64,000 bases of DNA, taken from contig JABDNH010000014.1 in assembly GCA_013001055.1 (NCBI GenBank), positions 186,001-250,000 on the forward strand. The letters run 5' to 3'. Within the stretch, counting starts at the first letter, position 1. The number at the start of each line of letters is the position of its first letter. The DNA is from Sphingomonas sp. (lineage in GTDB: Bacteria; Pseudomonadota; Alphaproteobacteria; Sphingomonadales; Sphingomonadaceae). Under the pieces are notes generated by a model. It searched no databases and was not told the DNA's origin. It saw only the letters and a program-made list of their open reading frames with translations. Below are positions 31,203 through 41,600 of this stretch, in pieces. Position numbers and translations under genes: made by a program.

Positions 31203-34076
31203 TCATTCGCGCCCGTACCATTCGTCGCGGCGCATGAGTTGGTCGTAGTCGCCGTAGGGTGCGTATTCAGGATGCACGAGCGCCTTGAAGGGTTCGCTAC
31301 CGGTCAAGAAGCTCGCGGCCAACGTTTCGAAAACATCTCGCGTTTTCTGGAGCAGGTCATTGATCGAATGGCGGCTTGCGGGCTGACGGTAGCCCTGCCC
31401 GCCCTCCTTGTTTTTGGCCAATGACCAATATTCCAATCCGGCAATTGATTTTGCGCCCATGGCGAAACCACCTCGCTCGGCGATAATGCCAAGAAGGCTG
31501 AGTTGAAGCCGGTATCCGCTATTTACGGCATCAAAGGTCGGAGGCTTGCCCGTCTTGTAGTCAAGGATGACGAGGCCATTTTCGCTCTGGTCGATGCGGT
31601 CCGCTATGCCCTTCAACGTCACGCCGGCAAGGTCGATGCTACCCTTTGCTTCGGCGGCAATTACAGCACGTCCGTCCCGCAGATCGGCTGCGGTCTGCTC
31701 GGCGATCCACTCGATCGCATCCATGAGGCGCGGGCGCCACAGGGCGCGAAGCATCGGGTGGATCGCATCATCTGCAACCATGGCCTCGGCACGCTGGCGC
31801 AACGCGGCGGGGTCGCACCGATCTTCCTTGAACCATCTCTCCAGCACATCATGGACGGCACTGCCCTTCCACGCGGCATGATGTTCCGCATCGACAGGAT
31901 CGAGCGGACGCAAGCGCAGCATCGATTTCGCATAATACGCGAACGGATCGGCCTTCAGGCGGTCGACGTCTGTAACATAGATGATGCGCGGGCGATCGTC
32001 CGCCGGCGGCGCAGGTGCCGGGCGCGCAAAGGCTGGCTGGGGCGCGCTTTTGTCGATGATCGCGGCGAGCGCCGGGATACGCGTTTCGCGGGTCATGCCG
32101 TCGGTCATCGCTTCGAGACGCAGCCAGAAGCGCGACGCCACCGTCGGTGCCTGGCCATCACGCAAAGCGCGGCTGATAATAACGCGCGGTGCGCCCAGCG
32201 CGCTCATGAAATCATGCGCCGCAAGCCCGATACGATAATCGAGCGGCGGCAGGCCGAGATCGCGGCGCAGGCGCGGGGCAAGCCATGGATCGGGTGACGG
32301 CGTCGGCGGCCAGCTTCCCTCGTTCAATCCGCCCAGGATCATGAGGTCGCTCTGCTGAAGCCGCGCTTCGAGGAGGCCTAGGATCTGGATGCGCGGATGG
32401 CCGCCATAGGTCGGGCGGACCGTTTCGCCGTCAAACAGCTCTTCAAGCAACATTGGCCACTCAGCACGATCGAGCACTAGCATCGAAGCCTGCGGCGCGG
32501 CTTCGACCCGTGCAATCATCTCGGCGGCCTGGCGACCGGCGGTTCCCTTCCACGCCCGTTCGGCAGCGAGAATCTGAGCGCCTTCGCGCAGGGCCATCAT
32601 GAAATCGGTAAGCGTCCTGATCGTTGCAAAGGCCGCATCGAGCGGTTCGAGCAGCGGACGAATTGTCCTCCATGCCGCTTCCGCTTCCTCACGGCCGCGC
32701 TGAAGGCGCGAGAGATGCCGATCGATACCTTTCAGGCCCTCCTCAGGGCGCGGCCCGCGTAGCGCAATGTCGAGTTGGCGGACCGCAGCAAGCCAGTTAC
32801 CGCGCGCCTCTCCTTCTCCTCCGACTAGCGGATGTTTGAGAAGCGCAATTAGCGGCACCGGCGCCAATTGTTCGGCCAATGCCTTGATTATCGCCTCAAG
32901 CAACGATCCCGGCGGCGTTTGCAGTAAAGGGCGCCCGGCGGAATCGTCGGCTTCGATGCCCCAGCGTCGAAGAATGGCCGCTGTCCGTCCGGCCAGGGCG
33001 CGATCAGGCGTGACGAGCGCAGCGGTGGCACCTTCTTCCTCGATCGCCTCGCGCAGCGCGATGGCGATTGCCATTGCCTCGCTGGCGGGATCGGGAAGCT
33101 CCATGGCCCGGACGCCCGATACACGTCGTTCGGGTGGATCGAGCCGGTTCCATTTGTCGGAAAATCGTGCGCTCGCCATGGCGTTGGCCGCAGCGCGGCC
33201 CCGTTCCGCGCGCGCCGCCCCGCGACCGCCGGCGCCCCACGTTTCCACTTCGGCGCGCGACACCCCCATGCGGTCGAGGAGCAGCCGAAGGTGGTACTGC
33301 GGATGCGTGACTTCCGGCGCCCCGTCTTGCGGGATTAGCGCGTCCCACTCCGCGTCGGGCATCTCTTTGTGCATCGCAAGCGCAGGCAGGACCACCTGTC
33401 CTTCGGGCAGGCGCGATATGCGCCGAAGCAGGCCGGCGACCGCGGGCGCGGTGGTGGTGATGCCCGCAGCAACGGTAAAACCCGGCGGGGGATCGTCCTT
33501 CCAGCGACGCTCCAGCTGGCCAAGCAAAAGGTTACGGCGACGCGCAAGGTCGACCAAGCCATCGTCGGCGAGCACCGTGGGCCATCGCGTGAAGAGCAAT
33601 GACAGTTCACCCAGCATTCGTTCCCAGTGCGCGGCTAGTTCGCCGCTATCTGAGGCCAGCGCCCGAAGCTCTGCGGGCTCGACCTTCTCGACTTCGAGCG
33701 TATCGAGCGTGCGGCCAAGATCGGCGGCAAGACGCATCGCTTCGGCAGTGCTGCGACCACCCTCTGCAAGCATGGAGGCGAGCTTGAGCTGACGCTCCAG
33801 CGCCGGAATAGCAGGGGGCAGCGCGCTATCGGCGGGATCTAGCGCGGCGCCGATACGATCGCCCAGTTCAGGATCGCCGATGGGGATAAGGCGCGGCAGC
33901 AACAGTCCGCCGCCCGAAATCCGCACAAATGCCTCGGTCAGCGTACGAACGGCGCGATTGGTGGGCAGTAGGATGCGCCCCCGCGCGAGGCCGTCCGCTC
34001 CGTGCATGCGCAGCAGGCCGGTGGCTAACGCATCGGCAAAGCTGCGATGCGCCGGGATCGAGGCGACCCTAGCCAT
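31203..34076 (-). CDS. addB: Double-strand break repair protein AddB (alphaproteobacterial type)
   Basis: This is the second subunit of AddAB, with an inactive helicase-like core and a C-terminal nuclease that cuts the 5' strand. Landmarks in the 957 residues are GRILLPTNRAVRTLTEAF, IQILGLLEARLQQSDLMILGG with LNEGSWPP, SALGAPRVIISRA, and the nuclease KGSAVHDVLERWF with LVILDYKTGKPP. No N-terminal Walker A motif is present, and the whole protein contains a single cysteine, so the four-cysteine iron-sulfur cluster of Bacillus AddB cannot form. It overlaps the upstream nucleotidyltransferase by eight bases. Confidence 0.93.
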   Translation of the reverse strand: MARVASIPAHRSFADALATGLLRMHGADGLARGRILLPTNRAVRTLTEAFVRISGGGLLLPRLIPIGDPELGDRIGAALDPADSALPPAIPALERQLKLASMLAEGGRSTAEAMRLAADLGRTLDTLEVEKVEPAELRALASDSGELAAHWERMLGELSLLFTRWPTVLADDGLVDLARRRNLLLGQLERRWKDDPPPGFTVAAGITTTAPAVAGLLRRISRLPEGQVVLPALAMHKEMPDAEWDALIPQDGAPEVTHPQYHLRLLLDRMGVSRAEVETWGAGGRGAARAERGRAAANAMASARFSDKWNRLDPPERRVSGVRAMELPDPASEAMAIAIALREAIEEEGATAALVTPDRALAGRTAAILRRWGIEADDSAGRPLLQTPPGSLLEAIIKALAEQLAPVPLIALLKHPLVGGEGEARGNWLAAVRQLDIALRGPRPEEGLKGIDRHLSRLQRGREEAEAAWRTIRPLLEPLDAAFATIRTLTDFMMALREGAQILAAERAWKGTAGRQAAEMIARVEAAPQASMLVLDRAEWPMLLEELFDGETVRPTYGGHPRIQILGLLEARLQQSDLMILGGLNEGSWPPTPSPDPWLAPRLRRDLGLPPLDYRIGLAAHDFMSALGAPRVIISRALRDGQAPTVASRFWLRLEAMTDGMTRETRIPALAAIIDKSAPQPAFARPAPAPPADDRPRIIYVTDVDRLKADPFAYYAKSMLRLRPLDPVDAEHHAAWKGSAVHDVLERWFKEDRCDPAALRQRAEAMVADDAIHPMLRALWRPRLMDAIEWIAEQTAADLRDGRAVIAAEAKGSIDLAGVTLKGIADRIDQSENGLVILDYKTGKPPTFDAVNSGYRLQLSLLGIIAERGGFAMGAKSIAGLEYWSLAKNKEGGQGYRQPASRHSINDLLQKTRDVFETLAASFLTGSEPFKALVHPEYAPYGDYDQLMRRDEWYGRE

Positions 34077-34821
34077 CCTCTAGGGCAAGCTCCGTCTCCT
34101 GGATGGCATGGGGATAGCCAACATCAAACCACAGGCCGGGGTGCGAGACGCCGTAGCAGCGACCTGCCTCGATCGCGCGATCCCACAAGATGTTCGTCGA
34201 GAATCGACCGTCGGGAACATCGGTGAACAGCCGCTTCGACAACATCTGGATGCCGGTGAAGACATAAGGCGCGATCTTGGTGGGTCCGCGTCGGGTGATA
34301 CGTCCCTGCCGATCCATATGAAAATCGCCGCGACCCTTGTGGTTGAAGCTGCGGGCATGCGGGACCAACAGCAGCAGCGCGTCCATTTTCTCGTCGTCCC
34401 AATGACTGGCAAGAATCTTGAGACTGTTGGTCGGCCCGTCGACCCAGAAATTGTCACTGTTGCAGGAGATGAAGGGATCGCTGTCGATATGCTCCATCGC
34501 ATGCACGATGCCGCCGCCCGTTTCGAGCAATTCGTCCCGTTCATCCGATACCGCGATTTCAATCCCGTCGATCGTCTGCAGATGCCCTTCCATCGCATCG
34601 GCAAGATAATGGACGTTAACCACCGCCTTCTTCACCCCGGCATCCTTGAGGTGATCGAAGACATGGTCGATCATCGGCTTGCCGGCCAATTCGATTAGCG
34701 GTTTGGGCCGCGTGGCGGTAAGCGGCCGCATTCGCTTGCCAAGGCCGGCGGCCATGACCATTGCCGTCGAAGGCACCTCACAATTGATGTTGGGGCGCAG
34801 CGATAGTGCCGCCTTCTTCAT
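34069..34821 (-). CDS. murU: Nucleotidyltransferase, probable N-acetylmuramate-1-phosphate uridylyltransferase MurU
   Basis: This is a sugar-phosphate nucleotidyltransferase of the MurU type, which makes UDP-MurNAc from MurNAc-1-phosphate in peptidoglycan recycling and bypasses the fosfomycin-sensitive MurA step. The nucleotide-binding signature is MVMAAGLGKRMRPLTATRPK, followed by PLIELAGKPMIDH, VVNVHYLADAMEGHL and FISCNSDNFWVDGP. The 250-residue length fits. The start is fixed by a four-base overlap with the kinase gene upstream, the expected AmgK partner. The pair lies inside the divL-tsaE-addB cluster, as in other Alphaproteobacteria. A generic mannose-1-phosphate guanylyltransferase is the alternative, less likely given the kinase. 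Confidence 0.87.
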   Translation of the reverse strand: MKKAALSLRPNINCEVPSTAMVMAAGLGKRMRPLTATRPKPLIELAGKPMIDHVFDHLKDAGVKKAVVNVHYLADAMEGHLQTIDGIEIAVSDERDELLETGGGIVHAMEHIDSDPFISCNSDNFWVDGPTNSLKILASHWDDEKMDALLLLVPHARSFNHKGRGDFHMDRQGRITRRGPTKIAPYVFTGIQMLSKRLFTDVPDGRFSTNILWDRAIEAGRCYGVSHPGLWFDVGYPHAIQETELALEDG

Positions 34822-35807
34822 CGCGGCTGCTCCCAGAATGTAGCGCGCTTTTCAGCCGGAACATGCGCGGCGAACCAGTCGGCCACCGGCTTGGTCGCTC
34901 CATGCGCGAAATTACGCTCGACCAATCCCCAGACCCGGGGCTGCAGATCGAGATAATGCGGTTTGCCGTCACGCTTCCACAGACGTGTGAAAATGCCGAG
35001 GATCTTGACGTTCCGCTGGGCACCGAGAAGCTGGTAATCGGCCTCGAACGTGTCGCGATCATCGATTTTGCTGCGGTCCATGAAATAGTCCAACATCTCG
35101 CGTTCAAGCTCTAGCGACACGTCGCGGCGCGCATCCTGCAGCAGGGAAACGAGGTCATATGCCGGATGACCTGCCAGCGCGTCCTGGAAGTCGAGCAGTC
35201 CCAGCCCGCCCTCATTAAGGATCATCAGGTTATCCGCATGATAGTCGCGCAAGGTCAACACGGGGCTTGCCTTGGTGCGTTCCAGCACACCCGGCCAGGC
35301 ACGTTGCCAGGCACCGTAATAAGTATCGGGATCGAATGGGGGTAGCTGGGTCGCAGGCGCGTACCAATCGGCAAATAGCGCGATTTCGCGGGTCAGCGCT
35401 TCTTCCGAATATGGCGCGATCTCGCGCGGTAGCGGCGCCTTGTGCAATTCGATCAAAGCGTCGATCGCGGCTCTATATGTTGCGCGCTCATCCGCCTTGC
35501 CCTGCGCCAGGACGGGGCCCACGCGGTCATTGCCGAAATCTTCAAGCAATAGCAGCCCCTCTTCCAGATCGCGGGCCAGGATGCGCGGGGCGCGAAGACC
35601 ATTTTCATCGAGATGCTCGGCAATAGCAATAAATGGACGGACGTCCTCGTGCGCGGGCGGCGCATCCATCAGGACGGCATCGCCATGGGTGTCGTGACGG
35701 ACCCGAAAATAGCGCCGAAAACTGGCATCGCCAGCAAGTGGCAATATGGCTGCTCCGTCCCATCCGTTGCGGGTTAGGAATTCGGACGCGGTTGCGGGCG
35801 GGATCAT
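34818..35807 (-). CDS. amgK: Aminoglycoside phosphotransferase-fold kinase, probable N-acetylmuramate kinase AmgK
   Basis: AmgK phosphorylates MurNAc (and GlcNAc) at the anomeric position, feeding MurU. The APH kinase fold is visible in LPLAGDASFRRYFRVRH at the N terminus, LLLLEDFGNDRVGP, the catalytic loop LTLRDYHADNLMI and the metal-binding LLDFQDALAGHPAYDLVSL. Length is 329 residues from the ATG at 35807, which overlaps the tsaE stop in ATGA. Upstream in-frame starts would run deep into tsaE and are rejected. It couples to murU by a four-base overlap. Confidence 0.88.
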   Translation of the reverse strand: MIPPATASEFLTRNGWDGAAILPLAGDASFRRYFRVRHDTHGDAVLMDAPPAHEDVRPFIAIAEHLDENGLRAPRILARDLEEGLLLLEDFGNDRVGPVLAQGKADERATYRAAIDALIELHKAPLPREIAPYSEEALTREIALFADWYAPATQLPPFDPDTYYGAWQRAWPGVLERTKASPVLTLRDYHADNLMILNEGGLGLLDFQDALAGHPAYDLVSLLQDARRDVSLELEREMLDYFMDRSKIDDRDTFEADYQLLGAQRNVKILGIFTRLWKRDGKPHYLDLQPRVWGLVERNFAHGATKPVADWFAAHVPAEKRATFWEQPR

Positions 35808-36235
35808 GGCCATCGACCTTCCCATGCCAGCGGCACTGACCAAGTCAAGCGGCGAGTCTCCCCATCCGGCTCGAAGGCGAGACGAAGCGCGAGCGCACGC
35901 GAAAAAGCCCCCTCCCCGGCGCGATCGGGCCACTCGACGAGTTGGATGGCGCGCGGGTCATCTTCGAGACCGATTTCCAGCAGTTCCTCGGGGTCGACGA
36001 GGCGATAAAGGTCAGCATGGAGAACGGGTGGGTCGAGCCGGTCGTAGGGCTGTACCAGTGCAAAACTGGGGCTTGGGACTTGGCCTTCATGCCCAAGCGC
36101 GTGGAGCACGAAGCGCACCAGCGTCGTCTTGCCCACGCCGAGCGGCCCTTCGAGCGTGACGACGTCGCCGCTTTGCAAAAGCGCCGCAAGCTTAGCGCCG
36201 ATGGCCGCAGCGTCCTGCTCGTCCCTGAGGATCAT
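35804..36235 (-). CDS. tsaE: tRNA threonylcarbamoyladenosine biosynthesis ATPase TsaE
   Basis: TsaE is the P-loop ATPase that resets the TsaD-TsaB complex during synthesis of t6A at position 37 of ANN-decoding tRNAs. Walker A is GPLGVGKTT (residues 30-38), followed by the family motifs VPSPSFALVQPY, VLHADLYRL and IQLVEWPDRA. The 143-residue length is typical. Both ends overlap neighbours by four bases (divL upstream, amgK downstream), so it is internal to an overlapping operon. Confidence 0.95.
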   Translation of the reverse strand: MILRDEQDAAAIGAKLAALLQSGDVVTLEGPLGVGKTTLVRFVLHALGHEGQVPSPSFALVQPYDRLDPPVLHADLYRLVDPEELLEIGLEDDPRAIQLVEWPDRAGEGAFSRALALRLAFEPDGETRRLTWSVPLAWEGRWP

Positions 36236-38568
36236 GGCTGGCGCGGAATCACGAGGGTGACCGACGTCCCCTCACCTTCAGCCGAAACGAGTTCGACATT
36301 GCCGCCATGCGCCTGGATGATCTGGCGGGTCAAAGGCAAGCCGAGCCCAAGGGCGCTTTCACCGCGGCGACCGTGCGTCCTGTGGAAGCGTTCGAACACG
36401 GCTTCCTGCTCGTCGGCCGGAATGCCCGGCCCATCATCGGTGATCGTAACGATCGCCTGGCCCTCGTTCCCGCCGGCCTTGATGGTGATCTTGCCGCCCT
36501 CGCCGCCATAATCTGCAGCGTTGCGTAGAACATGCTCAAAAGCTTCGCGAAGGCGGCGTGCATCACCTAAGACATGACCGCAACTCTTGGCGATATCCAA
36601 TTCGACAGCCTGCTCTTTTTCCTTAGACCGGGTTTCGATTGCCTTGGCAGCATTGCGCACCAGTCCGGCCAGGTCCACGCGCTCTTGCTCGATCGCCAGC
36701 GCACCTTCCTCTGTTCGCGTCAGGTCGAGAACATTGTCGATCAGTCGGGACAATCGATCGACCGAGGTAATGATCGCGTCGACATATTCTCTCGCAGCCG
36801 GTTCAAGGTCGCCGGCGTAGCCCTGCTCCAGCATCTCGGCGAAGCCGCCGATCGACGTCAGTGGCGTGCGCAGCTCATAGGACATGTTTTCGACGAAATC
36901 GGTCTTGACCTTGTCGGCTTCCTCCAGCGCTTGGGCGCGCTCGCGTAGCGCCGCCTCGATGCGCGTACTGTCGGTAATATCGACCATGGTGAACAGCGCG
37001 TTGCCGTCAGGTAGCGGTACAGCTGCGAAATCGAAGTTGCGGCCATCGCTGAAAGCAAGACGTCCAGAGCCTGTCTGGCGCCCGCTCGTGGTGGACCGGA
37101 CCATCTCGCGCATCTGCGCCGTGGCAGCCGGATTGACGAGCGATCTAGCAAGGATGGGAACAAGTTCGTCCACTCGCGGGTGCTCAGAAAGCCATTCTTC
37201 CTCGAAGCCCCAGACATCGCAGAAACGCCGATTCCACAGGTATAGGCGACCATCGGACGCAAATACGGCAACGGCTTCGAAGAGATTGTCGAAAGTGGCT
37301 GCCCGCACGCGCAGCAATGTATCGCGCGCCGACGCGAGCCGGACTTGTTCGGTACGATCCTCGAAGATGAGGCGTAGGCCGCCATCAGGAAGCGGCTGGC
37401 CGACCACGCGCAGATGGTCTCCATTGGCGACGATCCAGTCTTCCTCGATGACTTCTTCGGTCGAGATAAACCATTGTCCGCGCTCACTTTTCCACTCCGG
37501 AAAATCACGGACTTCGGGTATCCGTCCTTGTTCACGCATGGCTTCGATCAGGCGATCGAATTCGGGGCGCTCATCGAGAAATTCGGGCTCGAGCCGCGAC
37601 ATGACAAGGAAAGGCTGGTTGTAGAAATCCAGCTTGCGATCGGCGTCGAATTGCACCGCCCCCGCTGTCATTCGGTCGGCCAGGTCACGCTGCGACTGAA
37701 CGTGACGCGTCAGTTCGATGCGTGCGTTTTCGAGATCCTGGATGTCGAGCGCGAATCCGGCGACGGCCCCGCCGGCCAAGGGCACGTCGACAACCCGCAA
37801 CATCCGCCGCTCGCCGTCGATCGTCGCGGGGCGCCTGCGCGAGAACGGCCGTCCGGTTTCGAGCGCCCGCAGAGCGCCGGCATGCGCGCCATCATCGCCG
37901 CGGACATCGATAAGTTCGCTGCCGCGCGCGATGACATCGGCCGCATCGCTCCCCTCGACGGCAGCGACAAACGCCGAGTTGACGAGGCCGAGCGTCAGGT
38001 CCGGCTTGCGGTACCACATTGGAAACGGCGCGTTTTCAATCAATTGGGTAAGGCTGTCGAGCGCGCCTTCCGTCTGCTGCAGTCGCCGTGCCAGACGCTG
38101 GCGGTGGTCTTCGGCGCGGGTCATGTCGAACAACCAGAGAAGCATTGCGCCCTCGTCACGCGCTGGCGCACCTCGAACCTCGAAGACGCGGTCGGCGCTG
38201 GGGACGTGCAGCTGGTATTCCAAAGTTTCGCCCGACAGGCGGGCAGCTTCGATCGCTTCGCGCAGTTCGCTCATTTCACCGGGATCGACCTCGGTCGCTT
38301 CGGCTAACGCTTCAAGCGTGTCCGGCGATCGCTCGAGCCCCAAGGCCTGCACTAGCGCCTCGTCCGTTTCGATGCGGTCATCGTCATGCAACAGGACCGG
38401 GCGCGCCGGCGCCGCGGCGAGAAAGCTTGCCAGCGAGCGTGCCGATCCGATGACTGCGTTGGCCCGTCGCAACCGCCGGCCGGATATGATCAGCAACGCC
38501 GCCGCCAGCACCAGCCATAGTGCGACGATGACAATCAGGGCAGCGACCAAAGTGGAAGAAAGCGTCAT
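36232..38568 (-). CDS. divL: DivL-like sensor kinase with Tyr at the phosphoacceptor site
   Basis: This large signalling protein (778 residues from the ATG at 38568) has one N-terminal membrane span (VAALIVIVALWLVLAAALL), several PAS-type domains (about residues 60-530) and a kinase core. The dimerisation box reads NMSYELRTPLTSI, with Tyr564 where histidine kinases have His. That is the hallmark of Caulobacter DivL, an essential regulator of the CckA-CtrA pathway that works without His phosphorylation. The ATPase domain keeps the N box HVLRNAADYG, G1 DDGPGIP, F box FERFHR and G2 GLGLPLT. Upstream in-frame starts add a tail lying beside the TonB-receptor terminator and are rejected. It overlaps tsaE by four bases. 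Confidence 0.9.
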   Translation of the reverse strand: MTLSSTLVAALIVIVALWLVLAAALLIISGRRLRRANAVIGSARSLASFLAAAPARPVLLHDDDRIETDEALVQALGLERSPDTLEALAEATEVDPGEMSELREAIEAARLSGETLEYQLHVPSADRVFEVRGAPARDEGAMLLWLFDMTRAEDHRQRLARRLQQTEGALDSLTQLIENAPFPMWYRKPDLTLGLVNSAFVAAVEGSDAADVIARGSELIDVRGDDGAHAGALRALETGRPFSRRRPATIDGERRMLRVVDVPLAGGAVAGFALDIQDLENARIELTRHVQSQRDLADRMTAGAVQFDADRKLDFYNQPFLVMSRLEPEFLDERPEFDRLIEAMREQGRIPEVRDFPEWKSERGQWFISTEEVIEEDWIVANGDHLRVVGQPLPDGGLRLIFEDRTEQVRLASARDTLLRVRAATFDNLFEAVAVFASDGRLYLWNRRFCDVWGFEEEWLSEHPRVDELVPILARSLVNPAATAQMREMVRSTTSGRQTGSGRLAFSDGRNFDFAAVPLPDGNALFTMVDITDSTRIEAALRERAQALEEADKVKTDFVENMSYELRTPLTSIGGFAEMLEQGYAGDLEPAAREYVDAIITSVDRLSRLIDNVLDLTRTEEGALAIEQERVDLAGLVRNAAKAIETRSKEKEQAVELDIAKSCGHVLGDARRLREAFEHVLRNAADYGGEGGKITIKAGGNEGQAIVTITDDGPGIPADEQEAVFERFHRTHGRRGESALGLGLPLTRQIIQAHGGNVELVSAEGEGTSVTLVIPRQP

Positions 38569-38618
38569 CAAGTCCGTTTTCCGATGCAGGACCCGGATAG
38601 TCTTAGCAGGCTTCCCCC

Positions 38619-38653
38619 AAAGAAAAAGGGCGGGAAGCCGAAGCTCCCCGCCC
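38619..38653 (-). terminator. Intrinsic terminator of the TonB receptor gene
   Basis: On the minus strand GGGCGGGGAGC-TTCG-GCTTCCCGCCC forms an 11-bp stem with one G-T pair and a UUCG loop, followed by TTTTTCTTT. It starts 24 bp after the receptor stop and separates it from divL. The plus side has AATTTTT, so it may act in both directions. Confidence 0.92.
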
Positions 38654-38677
38654 AATTTTTAGTTCCGTATGTCCGGA

Positions 38678-41600
38678 TTAGAAGCGCAGGCGCGCCTGGA
38701 TGAACATACGACGACCCAGATAGTCGTAGTAGGTGCCCGACGTCGGCGCGAGACCGAAGGCCCCGATCACGCTGAAGGCACCCGACACGCGCGGCGGGTC
38801 GGTGTTGAAGATGTTCGACATACCAGCGGTAATCTGGATGTTTTCGGTCGCATCAACCTGAACCGAAACGCTGTGATAGAAGCGTTCCGCGAGGTCGTAG
38901 ACCGGGCACACCGCCGTCTGACGCAGGTTGCTGAACGGGCAGATGTCACCGAACGCATCGAGGACGTCCTGCTCGTCATTGGTGCCACCGATCACGTCGA
39001 TGCCCCAGTTGAGGGCGAAGCCGTCAAGCGCCCAGGCCAGGTTGAAGTCGCCGACCCAGTGCGGATCACCCACTTCACCGTTGTTGTCGATGATGTTGCC
39101 TTCGATGATTTCAAGCTCGTCATTGAGCTGCCATGTCATCTGGGCAAGACCGGTAAGCGTACCGAGATCACCGAGGTCCTGGCTGAAGCGACCGGTAAGA
39201 TCGAGCGCTTCGTTACGCTGGGACGCGATGTTCACGTACGGGTTGTCGACAAATTCGAGCTGACCGAGCTGCGAAGGATCGAGGTTGCTCGGCGCACGCG
39301 TGAAAGCGGAGCAGAACACGTTACCTTCGGGCAGTTCCGGATTGTAGCACTGCGCCACGATGAACGCGGCACCGAGCTGGTCAATCTGGTTTTCGACTTC
39401 GATGTTGATGTAGTCGACCGCGACACTCATGTCGAAGCCATCCCAGAACCAACCGTTCGGCTGGAAGATCGCGCTGAGCGACCAAGCCGTCGAGGTTTCC
39501 GATTCCAGCCCCAGTTCGATACCACCGGTCGAGAAGATCTCGGCCGAGCTCTGGTACACGAAGTCCGGATCGATGCCTTCGTTGGCGCAACGCTGCGCTA
39601 CGACGGCGTCGGTGTCGGGGTTGCCGTAATCTTCGCAAGGATCGTTCGGGAAACCGAAGCCCGACTGGTCACCAAGGAAGAATTCGAACAGCGACGGCGC
39701 ACGATATGAGGTGCCGTAGCTACCGCGGAAGCGCAGGAAGTCGACCGGGGCATAGTTTGCACCCAGCTTGTACGTCCAGTTGCCGTCTTCCGAATAGCTC
39801 ACGCCATCGATACGGGTCGCTTCGTTCCAGGTCACGCGGGCCGCGGCCGACAGCGTCAGCTCTTCGAAGCCCGGTTCACCGGAGATCAGCGGCAGTTCGG
39901 TTTCACCGAAGAGCTCGTAGCTCTGCAGCTTACCGGCCGTACGCGTTGCCGAGGTGAAGCCCCAGCCCTGACCGTCGACGGTTGCCTGGTCGGGGACGTC
40001 ATCGATCTTGTCTTCGCGGTAGTGCGCACCGAGAACGACTGCGACCGGACCACCCGGCAGGTTGAACAGCTCGTTACCGAAGATGAATTCGGCTGTCTTC
40101 TGGGAGTAGTCGGTCTGACCGGTAGCAACCCAGAACAGCAGCTGCTCTTCTTCAGGCGTGAATTCGCCGTTCAGGACACGCGAGCTGGCAAAGTCGATGT
40201 CGACGCAAGGATTGCCGAAGTAGCTCGACACCTGACCGGGGGCGCAAGCCTCCTGGCGCTCTTCGAAGATATCGACAGCATCCTGGGCGATCTGGTCGAA
40301 TTCATAGCGACCTTCCGACTTCGAATACTGGAAATACCCTTCGTAGTAGGCGTTTTCGAGCCAACCGGTTGCACCCATGTCGGCAAAGTTACCGCGCACG
40401 CCACCGACGCCGCGATAATAGTCGACTTCCTGCTCCTGGCCCCAAAGGATGGCCACGACAGGCAGGTAGTAGACGTCGCCGCGCAGCGAGGTGACGGGGT
40501 CACCCTGCGGCGCCGCACCGAACAGGAGCGGCGTGATGAAGGCGTCCGCACCATACTGGCCGAAGAACAGCTGACGTTCCGAAACGTTGGCGGTCTTACG
40601 GTTGTTGTAGAGACCTTCGACGAAGAGCTCGACGCCGCCGGAAACTTCATAGGCACCGTCAGCGAAGATCGTGTAGCGTTCGGTATCCGGGAACACCGTG
40701 GCCTGCAGCGAGTCCGTGGACTTGTCGTTGATCAACGCTTCCGAGTTGTAGATGTACGTCGGATTTTCGGCATTGGTACGACCGAACAGGTTGATTTCGT
40801 AGAAGTTCGGCGCTTCGCCCCCAACCGGATTCAGGAACTCGTCGAAGCGGTCGCCCGCATCGTTGTACTGAATGTCGGCGCTGGCCGGATCGTAATAAGG
40901 CGTCGAGCCTTCGAAACCGAACAGGAACGGGAAATCGATCACACGAAGCAGCGGACCGAAGGTGTTGCCGCAGGTCGGCTGGCCCGAACGCGGATCGATA
41001 AGATCGGCACGCTGGCCCTGCTGGTTCGGCTCGGTGAAGAGATAGTCTTCCGAGCACTCGAGGAACTGGCGATCGGCACGACGCAGCGCATCGCGCTTGA
41101 AGTAGTCGGCGCCAACCTGGAAGTGGCCGCGGTCGAACGTCTTACCGTACAGGGCCGAGACGTTGTACGTGTCACCGCCACCTTCCTGCGTGAGCGAGGT
41201 GAAGGCACGAAGATCGAGACCGTCGAATTCGGTGTTGGTGATGAGGTTCACAACGCCGGCGATGGCGTCCGAGCCGTAGACCGATGAAGCACCGGTCTTC
41301 AGGATTTCGACCGAACCGATGGCGGCCGACGGAATGACGTTAAGGTCGAACGAGCTAACCGCACCACGCGTACCGGCCGGACCGGCACGACGGCCGTTGA
41401 GCAGGATCAGCGTACGCTGCGCACCGATACCGCGCAGCGACAGCGTCTGCGCACCGGGGCCACCGTTGGTGACGAAGTTGGACGACAGTGCCGAAGTGAT
41501 CTGCGTCGAGCCGGCGGCGAGCGGCGACTGCTGCAGGATTTCGGCGGTTTCGATGTCACCTTCGACCAGCGACTGGCCGGGGTCGATCACGAGGATCGGA

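Noticed and set aside
40022-41287. Plus-strand 421-codon frame opposite the TonB receptor
   Set aside because: Antisense shadow; the TonB receptor has signal peptide, plug and barrel motifs in the opposite frame.
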